NCBI GenBank assembly: GCA_963817135.1
Contig: CAWFNG010000018.1
Coordinates: 73,767-137,766 of the forward strand
Direction: 5' to 3'
DNA length: 64,000 nt
DNA from: VAZQ01 sp963817135
Lineage (GTDB): Bacteria; Pseudomonadota; Alphaproteobacteria; Rhizobiales; Xanthobacteraceae
Of the stretch, positions 54,440 to 64,000 are shown in pieces. The notes below the pieces were generated by a model. It saw only the letters and a program-made list of their open reading frames with translations, ran no database searches and was not told where the DNA came from. Made by a program: the position numbers and the translations under genes. Every line of letters starts with the position of its first letter. Positions within the stretch are counted from its first letter, which is position 1.

Positions 54440-55612
54440 CTAATTCAACGACTATCACTATCAGCTTAGGTTTTCGTGCCGCAATATGATTTCCTACCAA
54501 AAATTGTCCGGGCTGAACAGTAGATAGCACACGCGCTACCATCTCAATCTCCTGCTGCGTGAGGCCAGGATAGCACGGCAAAGTCAGAATTTCCTGCCCG
54601 GCGCGTTCGCTTACCGGCAACGGGGACTTTCGCCCAGGCATTCCCTGCGCACTTTCTTGGTCGCAATCGAGAACGGGATAATGGATATCGCTCGCAATGC
54701 CTGCCGTCGACATGGCCAGCCCCACTGCAGCTCGCGCGGGTGACCGCAAAATCGCGAGATGGCCTACATTGGTCGGGTCGTCGGCGCCGACAATACTGCA
54801 GGGACGCTGACTAGATAGCGCATAGCGCCCTATGATCTTGCGCCGCTCGGCATTCAAGTCATCAAGATGCTTGAGCTTGACGGAAAGGACAGCCGCCTGA
54901 ATTTCGACTCATTCGGCTGTTTCGCCCAAAAGGCAATGCCGAACGGAATCGTTCCCGCCATCCATGGAACCCAAGCCAAGTCACGCGTTCGGCCAGCTCG
55001 TAGTCGTCAGTTACGATGGCGCCAGCATCGCCGAGTGCACCAAGATTCTTCGTTGGATAAAAGCTGAAGGCCGCGATTTCACCAAGACGAACCTATCCTA
55101 CGACCGTCCAGCGTTGCACCGTGCGCCTGCGCACAATCCTCCAGTATCCGGACATCCTTGCGTCCGATGCGGTTGAGCTCTCGACGGATACCAACGAGGT
55201 CGGCAACGATGCCAAAAAGATGTGTTGCAACGATCACTTTGGTGCGGCTCCCGACGACTTCGGGGATCAAACTCGGGTCAAGACTGAGCGTATCCGGTCG
55301 CACGTCAACCCAAACTGGAGTAGCACCGACGAGCCAGCATGCCTCCGTTGCGAAGCCACCGGCGTTGGCGACCGTAACGACCTCGTCGCCCGGCCCGATG
55401 CCAAGGGCCCTTAGCGAAAGCTCCAAGGCATCGGTACCGTTGGCAAGCGGGACACAACACTTGACTCCGCACCAGGCAGCGAAATCAGTCGCAAATTGAT
55501 CGACAAAACGCCCGCCGATCCACCGGCCGGATGAAAGAACTTGCTCGATACATGCATCGATTTCGGGTTTTAGACGCCGATACACACGGACAGGGTCGTT
55601 GATTGGGACGTA
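54426..55612 (-). pseudogene. DegT/DnrJ/EryC1 aminotransferase, two or more frameshifts
   Basis: Three consecutive pieces in different frames make one PLP aminotransferase for nucleotide-sugar amination. The first piece reads VYRRLKPEIDACIEQVLSSG, CCVPLANGTDALELSLRALG and DEVVTVANAGGFATEACWLV up to 55079. The second reads IAAFSFYPTKNLGALGDAGA, with the PLP lysine, and RSALPFGRNSRM. The third, from about 54905, reads NAERRKIIGRYALSS to REILTLPCYPGLTQQEIEM-like sequence at the end. The gene follows the acetyltransferase, a usual pairing in N-acetylated sugar pathways (for example FdtB/QdtB or PglE-like). Confidence 0.82.
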
Positions 55613-55622
55613 ATCATCGACT

Positions 55623-56305
55623 TCAGGGTTGCATTTCCGGCGGCTCGAATTCCTTTATGTCTGTTGCGATCACCTGTGCAGGGTTGCCCACGACCTTCGC
55701 GCACGCCTTGACATCGCGAGTGACTACCGCGCCCGCACCGACCACCGCGAATGCTCCGACCGTTACTTTCGGCAAGAGGATGGCACCGGCCCCGATCATC
55801 GCCCCAAGTTCAATGTTAGCCAATCCGCCAATGACGGCTCCTGGACCGATGGAGACGAAATCACCGATCTTGACGTGATGGCCGACGCAGGCCCCACGAT
55901 TGATCAGCGCATGGCGCGAGATCAGTCCGTGTGCGCCCACGACGGAACCCGCGTTGAGAAAACTTCCGCCCCCAACCTCAGTTGTAGCAGCAACAATGGC
56001 ATGCGGATCGATCATGGCTAAGACCGAAGCGAAATCCCAGAGCGATGGCCTCACGGGTCGCCAGCGCGCGATTGGCTGGAGTAAACAAGGGGCACAGACA
56101 TGGATGCGCTGTAACCATTGAATCGACCCCGGTGATGTCCACTATCCTGGACTGGTCTTCGAAATAGGACTTCACATTCCCGATTTCTTACCGCCGCAAC
56201 GATCGACCACTGAAGCCGTCTGCATGTCTCCATGTATTCAACGACGATCGGCGAGCCGATACCAAAAAGAACCAGCCGCTGCGCCGAGCCGGTAGCGTTC
56301 GGTGA
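55623..56305 (-). pseudogene. NeuD/PglD-type sugar O- or N-acetyltransferase, frameshifted
   Basis: The C-terminal left-handed beta-helix is intact: MIDPHAIVAATTEVGGGSFL, NRGACVGHHVKIGDFVSIGP, NIELGAMIGAGAILLPKVTV and VVTRDVKACAKVVGNPAQVI, with the catalytic His likely in VGHHVKIG. The N-terminal Rossmann-like part lies in two other frames: LVLFGIGSPIVVEYMETCRR and then SRIVDITGVDSMVTAHPCLC. At least two slips (near 56180 and 56020) break it. PglD/NeuD enzymes acetylate amino sugars made by the DegT-type aminotransferase encoded next to it. Confidence 0.82.
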
Positions 56306-56630
56306 CACAAAATTGGTTGGTGATCCCTGGTGCAAAATGTCGTGGTCACCTTGTGATTAAGCAAAGGACGGCGAGGGAATTTCTACCACAATTCCTGCAA
56401 ATGGTCTTCATGCTTACAGCGTGCATCGTATCGAGCCTTGCTAACACGGTGGCCGGGCTGTGGCGGATTGTAAAACTGAGAGCTGGTGACCAATCCAATA
56501 TCGCTATAGTTACGTGCTCGTCATCAGCAGCTTAAGCTTGTCCGAGTGTAAAATCAGATGGGTTTTTAAGGTGGCGGGGGGGGGAGCCGGTAGTCTGAGT
56601 TCAGTTGCGCCAATCGAGTTGGGGATTATC

Positions 56631-57806
56631 GTGCAGCATTTTTTAAAAGAGCCTTTGGTTGATGTCGTTATCGTCAATTGGAATTATGGTCGCTACGTAG
56701 CCGATGCTATCAAATCCGTTAAGGATCAGACATATCAAAATTTCCGTTGCATTGTCCTGGACAACAGTTCCGATGATGATAGCGGCGAGCGTATAGTCGA
56801 AGCTATCGGCAATCATCCGCAATTTGTATTCCACCGCTTGCCGAGCAATTTGGGTCACCTGGGTGCAGCCATATGGTCACTCGACCATGCGACCGGCGAA
56901 TTTGTAACCTTCCTTGATGCCGATGACGTTCTATTTCCTGACTACCTCGCGAGCCATCTGCAGGCCCATCTCGGCGGCAGGTCTTCGGTCGGATTCACTT
57001 CCAGCAATTATGTTGAAATAAATGCCGATGGTACAATTCTGACTAGCGGAAACAGCAACGTATATCACTTGTGGCAAAACGGGACGCCCGCACTCCGCCC
57101 TCTGGAGCGTACCGTCCGTTTGTCCGGAGTGGATGATAGTTCATATTCGGCACTCGCGCAGGCTGCTCGATACCTGCCGGCGCAGATGCATCGGTGCTGG
57201 TGTCCCGGATCCTCGAATATGTTTCGCCGAGTTCTGTTGGACCGTATCCGACCCAGCGATACTTCTCCGGCCCTGTTTGGCGGTGTAGATGGCTTCTTCT
57301 TGCCAATCTTTCATGCTCTCACCGGCATGATTCTGATCGATCAACCACTATCCGCGTATCGTCTGCATGGCGCCAACGATTATTCAATGTTGCCAAGTCT
57401 TCATGGCCTGCTGACCGCACATCCCAAGGTCAAGGCACAATCGTTCGGCTCATATCTTCGTATGCTCACCTGGATCGTCGATCACCTCGACGATGTCGTG
57501 CTGATGACTGGGCCAAACAGATATTGGCAGGTTATTGAGACTGTCTCGGCTACGCACCCGTTTGCACGAGAAGCGTTTTCGCGGCCCGAGCTCGAGGCCA
57601 CTTTGGCGAGGCGATATTCGCGGCTGGTTGAGCTCTTTGGCGAATTTCGCGTGTTTCGAGAGCTTCGCAGACGCCTTCCATTTCCGGAATACTTGCAAAT
57701 TGTGCTCGCCGCGCGCCATCGTGCCTTCCCAGTCGCCGACCTCAGCCGTGCTTTAATCAGAGAGATCGCCCGCAAGAGCTACTATGTCTACAAGAAATTG
57801 GTTTGA
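56631..57806 (+). CDS. family 2 glycosyltransferase
   Basis: A 391-residue enzyme. The GT-A fold is complete: LVDVVIVNWNYGRYVADAIK, RCIVLDNSSDDDSGERIVEA, GEFVTFLDADDVLFPDYLAS (DADD, nucleotide-sugar and metal binding) and RYLPAQMHRCWCPGSSNMFR. The GTG at 56631 gives a normal N-terminus. The frame is open back to 56514, through a run of nine G at 56576-56584, but those codons lack family character. It is one of the few undamaged enzymes in this glycan cluster. Acceptor and donor are unknown. Confidence 0.85.
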   Translation: MQHFLKEPLVDVVIVNWNYGRYVADAIKSVKDQTYQNFRCIVLDNSSDDDSGERIVEAIGNHPQFVFHRLPSNLGHLGAAIWSLDHATGEFVTFLDADDVLFPDYLASHLQAHLGGRSSVGFTSSNYVEINADGTILTSGNSNVYHLWQNGTPALRPLERTVRLSGVDDSSYSALAQAARYLPAQMHRCWCPGSSNMFRRVLLDRIRPSDTSPALFGGVDGFFLPIFHALTGMILIDQPLSAYRLHGANDYSMLPSLHGLLTAHPKVKAQSFGSYLRMLTWIVDHLDDVVLMTGPNRYWQVIETVSATHPFAREAFSRPELEATLARRYSRLVELFGEFRVFRELRRRLPFPEYLQIVLAARHRAFPVADLSRALIREIARKSYYVYKKLV

Positions 57807-57884
57807 ATAAAACCCAAAGTCAAGAGGCGATCATCAGCGGCAATTCAAACGTACGCATACTTTGGGTTGCGGTGATCACAGATT

Positions 57885-57990
57885 TCATGGATGCTTTCGA
57901 TACTCCTTGATTTTGATGCCTGCAAAATGGAGTATTTTGCCGATTTCCACGCACGCTATAAACGAGATGTCGCATGGCACTCAACCGGGT
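57885..57990 (-). pseudogene. relic of the 3' end of a glycosyltransferase gene
   Basis: On the minus strand the codons read ACVEIGKILHFAGIKIKEYR followed by KHP and TGA at 57885. This is nearly the same as the C-terminus of the glycosyltransferase at 59924-60827 (ACMEFGKILHLAGIRIEEYR, KHS). A preceding piece MRHLVY also matches, in a shifted frame. It is an inverted, truncated copy of that gene's end. Confidence 0.65.
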
Positions 57991-58043
57991 GTCAGAGCGC
58001 ATTGTTGATCCTTGCGATCTCGCGCCTGCTAAAAGGGAGCGCT

Positions 58044-58706
58044 ATGGAACCAAGTTGCTCAAACGGCAACGTAGTCGCCTACCTGTCGGCTGCTGAGACA
58101 ATCTCAAACGCGCGGTCCGCCAATCTAAGCATCTGCGATTATGTTGAGCGCCTATGGAACCAAGCCGGTCAAACCGAAAGGATTATTGCAAATCTGGACA
58201 AACTTGGTTGCTTCAAAGGATGCCAAACAGTTTGCGAAATCGGACCCGGCACCGGACGCTATCTTGAGCGCGTCATGAGCATATGTCGCCCCCAAAACTA
58301 CGAGATCTATGAAACCGCGCCGGATTGGCGTGAATGGTTGCGGGCCGAGCATCGGGTCAAAGCGCCGACACCGGATGGCTGCTCCCTGCACAGCACAATC
58401 ACACAGTCATGCGATCTTGTCATGGCGCATGGCGTGTTCCCTAATATCCCCGCATTCACGTCATTTTCATACATGCAAGAAGCAGACCGCGTTCTACGAA
58501 GTGGCGGATATTTTGTTTTTGACTGCCTCACTGAGGACGAACTATCTGACCTCGCCCATTGGATTGCATCAAAAAAAACTACCTTGCCGGTTCCGATACC
58601 ACGCTCGCTGATAGGCAAGGCCATGACGAATTTCTCGGTAATCTCGGAGTTCACAGTCAAGTACGATGTGGGCAAAAGCCGCTATTTCGTATTCACGAAG
58701 CTTTAA
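58044..58706 (+). CDS. SAM-dependent methyltransferase (putative sugar methyltransferase)
   Basis: A 220-residue protein with motif I TVCEIGPGTGRYLERVMSIC, a motif II/III region SCDLVMAHGVFPNIPAFTSF and ADRVLRSGGYFVFDCLTEDE. The start at 58044, with GGAG upstream, is preferred; the frame is open back to 57891, but that part is an inverted relic of a glycosyltransferase gene. In a glycan cluster such enzymes usually methylate a sugar of the repeat or cap a growing chain. It is intact. The exact acceptor is unknown. Confidence 0.78.
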   Translation: MEPSCSNGNVVAYLSAAETISNARSANLSICDYVERLWNQAGQTERIIANLDKLGCFKGCQTVCEIGPGTGRYLERVMSICRPQNYEIYETAPDWREWLRAEHRVKAPTPDGCSLHSTITQSCDLVMAHGVFPNIPAFTSFSYMQEADRVLRSGGYFVFDCLTEDELSDLAHWIASKKTTLPVPIPRSLIGKAMTNFSVISEFTVKYDVGKSRYFVFTKL

Positions 58707-58776
58707 GGACTGACCACGTTCTGATTATGGCCGGCGTAGCTTGCCTCTCTCTTATATTGCTATTGGTTTCGATGCT

Positions 58777-59560
58777 TCAGTCAAACAATAACTCGCGCAT
58801 TTCTCTTTCATGCCAGTGCATGCCCGGTTGGCGGTAAGAGCAATGCACGTTCCGAACAATGGGAGATAAGTTTTCTGGAATGATCTTAACGCTTTGGGCA
58901 AAGCGCGCCTTTAGGCCGCGCCGATCACTATCCATTAGAATATGGTGAAGGGGTCCTGCCCCTGTAAGGTCCCAAATGCAATAAGAGGAGAATCCTCGCT
59001 CCTTTTCAATTGTCCAGTGATTCGCTAGAAATTCCGAAAGGCTTCTTTCTGCCATTCAAATATTATTTCCGAGTTCTTTCGCACAAACATAATTCCGTTG
59101 TTCAGGTTCAGGTGGGCCGGATTTACCCTGTACTTGGGATCCTCATCGATAACTATCAATTGGAATGTGTCGAGATCTCCTAACAACTGGTCAATAAGTT
59201 TCGCGTCACGGATTCCGCAATGGCAATCCACGTATAAACCGCCCCATTCATAGAGCGCGACTAGCCTGGCGATGTCGCTTTTGCAGGCAGGTATTCGAAA
59301 TCTTTTGATAGGCCTCAAGATATGTTGGAGAATGCCTAGCTATCATCGGTTCTACATCTAAATCTCCGATAACCCGAAAATCCGGAAAACGATCACGCCA
59401 AGCACGAACTCCCTCGCGAATTAAGCCGCGCTCTGTATTATGCCAATAACAAAATATCACGATCCACGCCCCGGGCCCCGCCAAGCAGGAAGCTCGAAGG
59501 GGCACATTTCCCCAGATAAACTCTGGAACGACGTGGACAATAGTAGACGGCGGAACTCCC
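58777..59560 (-). pseudogene. GT32-like (OCH1/DXD-motif) glycosyltransferase, two frameshifts
   Basis: Three frames together form one enzyme. N-terminal piece: VPEFIWGNVPLRASCLAGPG, IVIFCYWHNTERGLIREGVR, DVEPMIARHSPTYLEAYQKI. Middle piece: ACKSDIARLVALYEWGGLYV followed by DCH, the family's DxD region, and AHLNLNNGIMFVRKNSEIIF. C-terminal piece: LANHWTIEKERGFSSYCIWD, TGAGPLHHILMDSDRRG. The slips lie near 59290 and 59040. It resembles alpha-sugar transferases of capsule clusters. The start is not settled. Confidence 0.72.
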
Positions 59561-59923
59561 GGCAATCCAAACACGCTCTCTGACGAGGTGACTGAACGAG
59601 AGAAGCAGCATATGGTTGCCGGTGACAGCCGTATGCGGGAAAGCTGCACATGCGGATCATCCTGTGCGGGACGCGAGGTAACTTAAGTCATACGATTTTG
59701 GAAATTGGCCCCTATCTCTACCCGCAATCCAGGGTTTATGTAAGCCCTGCAGGTAACTCGCAACTGACTACGGCCAAGGCGCTCGACCTGCGCATGCCCA
59801 AAACCAGGCCTACTGCGCGGCGAGGAGATGATCGAATGATGATCAGACTGAGACTTTTCAGCCCACCATTTAGCCAGTTTAAGTATTGTGCCACCTACGA
59901 TTATTGCAGCAAGCGCGAACGCG
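59561..59923 (+). other. stretch between two glycan pseudogenes
   Basis: No recognised gene. On the minus strand, a hydrophobic helix (LGIAFALAAIIVGGTILKLA) followed by a basic tail is open around 59700-59945 and might be the end of a lost membrane protein, but there is no supporting upstream part. Confidence 0.35.
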
Positions 59924-60827
59924 ATGCCTAGCCAAATTAGCGTCTGTATCGCAACACACCGAAGACCCGAGGGACTGGAACGATTGCTGACCTCGTTGGT
60001 CGACCAGCGAGGCGCGCCGCCTTTCGATGTCATAGTCGTTGACAATGACGTTATGCGCTCTGGCAACCGGGTTGCGGTGCGGTTTTCGACCAGCTCAGTT
60101 TGTCGTATCTCGTCGAGCCGGTGCGCGGCCTTGCACGGGCACGCAATCGTACCGTAGCTGCCGCGTGCACGCCCTTCGTCGCCTTCATCGACGACGACGA
60201 ATGGGCGTCTCCGGAGTGGCTCGCGAAGCTCGCCCAAAGGGCGAATGCATCCGGCGCAGACGTGGTGATCGGTCCCGTCGAACGGATATTTGCGGAAGAG
60301 GTACCGGATTATATTCGAACCTGCGGCTCCTTCGACAACCTCCTCGGCGCTGAGGGTGCCATTGTGCCTTGGACGCCGCACGCACAGGTAACGCCTTTAT
60401 TCGTCGCGATGCGCTGCCGAACCGCTGTACCCCGTTCTCGACCCGCTTCGATTTTACTGGCGGCGAGGACGTAAACCTATTCAAGCAAATGATCGAGGGA
60501 GGAGCGCTCGTTGTTGCCGCCCGCGATGCGGTAGTGTTCGAGCATCGTCCACTCAAGCGAGCCAATCTGCAGTGGGTGGTTCGACGCGCCCTGCGCAACG
60601 GTGGTACCATCGCTGGAATTGAGTGGGGTCGTTGTGACTGGAAGACGAAAGTCCGGCGTGTCCACACCGCAATCATTGCTGCGATGCGCGAAGGTGTGAG
60701 AGTTGTTGCACTTTGGAAACGGGACCGCTCTACTGCAGTGCGGCACCTCGTCAGAGCTTGCATGGAATTTGGCAAAATACTTCATCTTGCTGGTATTCGG
60801 ATTGAGGAGTATCGAAAACATTCATGA
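59924..60827 (+). pseudogene. family 2 glycosyltransferase, two frameshifts
   Basis: N-terminal piece: QISVCIATHRRPEGLERLLT, APPFDVIVVDND. After a slip near 60100: EPVRGLARARNRTVAAACTP, FVAFIDDDEWASPEWLAKLA (DDDE, the metal motif) and VVIGPVERIFAEEVPDYIRT. After a second slip near 60400: GNAFIRRDALPNRCTPFSTR, DFTGGEDVNLFKQMIEGGAL and the tail ACMEFGKILHLAGIRIEEYR. Without the slips it would be an ordinary 300-residue GT2. The end of this gene recurs as an inverted relic at 57885-57990. Confidence 0.82.
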
Positions 60828-60883
60828 ACGCTGATCTTAAACTAAGTACCAACATCACAGATTTTCGTAGAAGATAGATTTCT

Positions 60884-61814
60884 ATGAACCTTGAAGCGAA
60901 GGATGTGCATCGGGCAGCTTCGTCGCAAACGTTAGCTAGATCGAAATCGCAGGGGACTCCAACGTCCCAGAGCGACGTTGAACCCGCGAGGGCGCACACG
61001 CTATCGATTACAATTGGCATCGTGCTCTTCAACAATCGCGCTGCTCAGCTCAGTGACCTCGCGACAACCTTGCATCGAGCAATTGCGCGCCTGAAGCAAA
61101 ACGAAGCGCAGGCAAACCCGTTAAGAGCGACGGCGTTTTCCATTCGCCTTCTCGACAATGGCGATGGGCAGGCCGACACGGCCGCTTTCGGTCCGCATGC
61201 GCGGCTGATGATCTCACCGGAAAACCTCGGATTTGCAAAGGCGCACAATTTACTGATGGCCGAAGCGTTTTCGGAAGGCGCAAGCACTCAGTTCTACTTG
61301 GCGGTCAACCCCGACGGAATGCTTCATCCTGATGCGCTTGTGGAGCTGGTAGCGCTCGCGCAACGCAATCAGGGCCGTGCCCTGGTCGAGGGGGCACAAT
61401 TCCCGGAAGAACAACCGAAGGTATTCGATCCACTTACGCTCGATACCCCATGGGCCAGTGCCTGCTGTCTGCTTATTCCAGCAGCGGTCTATGCGGCGAT
61501 CGGCGGCTTCGACGAAAACATGTTCATGTATTGCGAGGATGTCGATCTGTCGTGGCGGGCTCGGCAGGCCGGCTACGCAGTAAAGCACGCACCGCGTGCG
61601 CTGTTCTACCATCGTTCGAACCGGCCCGGCATCAACTACGTGGCACGCCGGGCGCACTTCGGATGCCCCCCGCTATCTCGCGACCAAATGGGGTAATGGC
61701 CAATTTGTACGGCAGATGGAGCAGATGATGGCCGCCGAAGGCTGGAAGCCAAAGGCGCTCCCCAAGCGACCCTACTCCACAAGTCAGCTCGGTTCCACCT
61801 CAGCAACGGTTTGA
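60884..61814 (+). pseudogene. family 2 glycosyltransferase, first module of a two-domain enzyme, frameshifted at 3' end
   Basis: The first 255 codons form a GT2/rhamnosyltransferase-like domain: LSITIGIVLFNNRAAQLSDL, HARLMISPENLGFAKAHNLL, STQFYLAVNPDGMLHPDALV (NPD as the DxD equivalent), WASACCLLIPAAVYAAIGGF and MYCEDVDLSWRARQAGYAVK. Near 61660 the frame slips; another frame gives ATKWGNGQFVRQMEQMMAAE and a stop at 61814. The next module starts at once in a further frame, so the original protein was probably one long chain to 62818. Likely role: adding deoxyhexose residues to a surface polymer. Confidence 0.78.
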
Positions 61815-62818
61815 GTTTCGCACCTTTGCGGTGGGGCTCTCCCAATCCAATTCCGCTCAGGACGGCCTCGAGACACGGGAATGACGCCATAGATGTGATC
61901 GTTCGCTTTCACAATTCCGAGCAGATCGAGCGCCTATCGCGTTGCTTGTTTTCGCTCTACGGGCAGGGACACCAGCCGATTCAAGTTCTCTTGATTTTGC
62001 AAGGCTTTCCTAGTCGGCCATTGCCGCCGTTGAGAGTTGTGTTGATGCATTTGACTGGTCGGAGCCCCGACGTCGGCCGATCGTGAGGAATGTTAGCGTT
62101 CTTCCAGGCGATCATCGTGCTCGGTTGTGGAATGCTGGGGTTGATGTCGGCAGCGCCCGTTATCTTGGGTTCTGTGATTTTGACGATATTGTTTACCCGG
62201 ACGCCTACAATTATCTGCTTTCCCGCTTGCAGTTCACCGGGGCCGCGGCAGCATTTGCATCCTCTCTCCATGTTGACTGCACACCAATGAACGGCTTCGA
62301 CTTCATCTTGAAGAAACGATTAATTCCGGGGGAAGATCGCTACGATTTTTTTGTTGGGGGCTTCTGTCCACCCAATAGCGTTTTGCTCGATCGTTCGCGT
62401 ATTGCTCCAGCCGATCTGGTAGCCGATGAGAACTTTTGCAAACTAGAGGATTATCGCGTGTTCGCGGCAATCGCTGCCAAATACGACACCGATTGGGCAA
62501 GCATTGGTACGGTGATTGCGGATTACTTTCACCGTACGACACAACCAAACGGTTCTAAGTCATGGTACGGACGTCGCCAGACGGCGCGAGTGGGATAAAT
62601 CGCTGGAGGCCACTCGGCAATATATTAGAGGATTGACCACCAAGGTTCGCGTCGATGACATCGTGCGCATGCGCGTTGCGGAGCGTCGCCTGCGCGATGA
62701 GCTTACGGAGGCGCAGCACAAGGCGGCCGCTTTGCAGGCCGCGTTGACGGGAATAAGAACATCACTGTCCTGGCGTTTTGCTTGGCCGATTCGCACAGCC
62801 GGCCGGATTATACGATAG
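61811..62818 (+). pseudogene. second glycosyltransferase module with C-terminal coiled coil, frameshifted
   Basis: Pieces in three frames: DAIDVIVRFHNSEQIERLSR, RCLFSLYGQGHQPIQVLLIL, then RARLWNAGVDVGSARYLGFC with DFDDIVYPDAYNYLLSRLQF (a DFDD metal motif), NGFDFILKKRLIPGEDRYDF and FCKLEDYRVFAAIAAKYDTD, and finally LEATRQYIRGLTTKVRVDDI and RRLRDELTEAQHKAAALQAA, a coiled coil ending SWRFAWPIRTAGRIIR. Slips lie near 62070 and 62560. Together with the preceding module it would be an enzyme of about 640 residues with two GT domains. Confidence 0.72.
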
Positions 62819-63242
62819 ATTCAGGGAAAAATCAGGAAATCAACCTAACCGGCTACAAGAGCGGGAGCCTTTGTTTGCATGAACGCCCGCTGTGAGCATG
62901 CTTTTATGTTACGATGCATGAAAACGTTGTAAATCTCCTCTCCACTGTCGCTAACATGTTCGCATATGATGACGGCTGTTTCCTTCGGGTCCCAAACAAG
63001 AGAGATGCTCGCAATTGCGTGGTGCGCGCTCAACCGCAATTGCCTTCTTTCCGCGAAACCATGTGCCGACCAAACCATTCCACGAAGCGCTTTCGGGGAC
63101 ATCCCGCCAATTCTTAGGGGCCTGGTGGTTCACGGAATTCGCGCGCAATATGCCCATTTCTCGCCTTTACTGTAGGACGTGGTGGAGTGCATATCTCGGG
63201 TTTACGACGCTGAACACAAATAGAATGACAAAGTACTTCGAT
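62819..63242 (+). other. stretch between glycan pseudogenes
   Basis: About 420 bases without a supported gene. Minus-strand frames at 62845-63102 and 62951-63157 are open (for example SISLVWDPKETAVIICEHVS) and may belong to one eroded gene, but I recognise no family. Confidence 0.35.
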
Positions 63243-64000
63243 ATGAGTCGCTTGAAATCCGATCGACTGGCTAGGACCAAGTTGGCCATCGATGGTGGGC
63301 CCAGCAATCAGACGCCCGCTATCTCCAATGTATCCTGGATGGATCGTATCGATACCGAGGAGGAACAAGCAGTATTGCAAGTTCTGTGAAGCAAGCGGCT
63401 TTTTCGTTATTATGGTCCATATCCTGGTAGCTCAAAGGTCGACGAATTTGAAACGGCGTTCGCGGCCTATATGGGAACACCTCATGCAGTTGCTGTCAGC
63501 TCCGGTTTCGCGGCACTAGTTTGTGGAGCGCAGCCTTGGGGCTAGGGCCGGACGATGAAGTGATCGTTCCGGCCTATACGTGGATTGCGTCGGCAGAGGC
63601 GGTCATCGCAATGGGAGCGGTGCCGAAAGTGGCGGAAATGAATAGTCGCTGACTTTGGATGTAGCGGACGTCGAGCGCAAGATTAACAGCCGCACCAAGG
63701 CAATAATGCCAGTACACATGCGCGGCGCTCCTTGCCGAATGGACAATATCGCCGGTTTGGCTCAGCGTCGCGGGCTTAAGGTGTTGGAAGACGTTGCTAA
63801 ATCGGCAGGGGGAGCTTTTGCGGACAACGACTGGGCAGCATGGGGGATGTTGGCGCATTCAGTTTTCAATTCAACAAAATCATTACATGCGGCGAAGGTG
63901 GAGCTGCCATAGCAAAAGATGCCGAAATATACGAGCGAATTCTCATGTATCACGATGTCGCCGCAGCGCAACACAAGAAAATTCCGGAAGAAAAAACGTT
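63243..64000 (+). pseudogene. DegT/DnrJ/EryC1 aminotransferase, frameshifted, runs off right edge
   Basis: A second PLP-dependent sugar aminotransferase of the window, broken into several frames: LAIDGGPSNQTPAISNVSWM, then RLFRYYGPYPGSSKVDEFET and FAAYMGTPHAVAVSSGFAAL, then GPDDEVIVPAYTWIASAEAV, DVADVERKINSRTKAIMPVH, and QFNKIITCGEGGAAIAKDAE, with the Lys expected to hold PLP. Slips lie near 63385, 63525, 63645 and between 63820 and 63895. The gene would continue beyond base 64000. The family makes amino sugars for surface glycans or aminoglycosides. Confidence 0.85.

Noticed and set aside
57891..58043. N-terminal extension of the methyltransferase
   Set aside because: This part is the antisense of a glycosyltransferase 3' relic; the methyltransferase begins at 58044 with its own ribosome site.

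Overview
The window is high-GC DNA from an alphaproteobacterium, most likely a Rhizobiales member of the Bradyrhizobium or Rhodopseudomonas type. I infer this from the family mix: TctC/Bug receptors, Tat-led 'RRRDFI...GAQQ' substrate-binding proteins, GcvA-like LysR regulators, single-chain isoquinoline-oxidoreductase-type molybdoenzymes and EamA permeases. No tRNA, rRNA, CRISPR array, intact transposase or replication origin was recognised.

Layout. 1-8.8 kb holds ordinary metabolic and transport genes: a luciferase-like monooxygenase fragment, a methyltransferase, an EamA permease, a candidate small RNA, a TctC receptor, a patatin-like lipoprotein and a two-gene molybdenum hydroxylase, ending in an orphan HigA antitoxin beside a scrap of HigB. 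8.9-33.3 kb is an accessory island built around chromate-type functions. It has four ChrB-domain proteins (two fused to a rhodanese domain), a ChrA transporter, a TauE/SafE exporter, a beta-propeller protein, a DUF1259 protein, an ABC ATPase/permease pair, two LamG/DUF1080-like proteins, three LysR regulators and the relic of a fourth. Inside it lies a decayed heavy-metal efflux set (CsoR/RcnR-like repressor, CzcB-like adaptor, CzcA-like RND pump) followed by an EamA permease with a histidine-rich tail. 33.4-50.9 kb has VOC proteins, a flavin monooxygenase, RidA proteins, an alpha/beta hydrolase with Cys at the nucleophile position, a TIR-TM-TPR protein, ABC substrate-binding proteins, a glutathione transferase and a four-GAF histidine kinase. 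51-64 kb holds a Pro/Ala tandem-repeat protein and then a surface-glycan cluster (glycosyltransferases, DegT aminotransferases, a NeuD/PglD-type acetyltransferase, a methyltransferase), most of whose genes are frameshifted.

How the genes may work together. The run from 25980 to 32566 (rhodanese-ChrB, ChrA, DUF1259, ABC ATPase, ABC permease, LamG-like, ChrB) is co-directional with short gaps or overlaps and is divergent from a LysR gene. It looks like one oxyanion or metal stress operon pairing a known chromate transporter with an uncharacterised ABC exporter and secreted proteins. A 41-bp sequence with a dyad core recurs in three intergenic regions of the island, each about 80-100 bp upstream of a plus-strand gene and in two cases just upstream of a LysR gene or LysR relic, so it is a good candidate operator.

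Caveat. Many genes carry single-base frameshifts (the metal efflux set, MFS, chrA, a LamG-like gene, the histidine kinase, the repeat protein and nearly all glycan genes), while others, including very long ones, are clean. Clustering of damage at 15.5-20.4 kb and 53-64 kb, together with truncated relics, favours real decay there. Isolated single frameshifts elsewhere could be sequencing errors.
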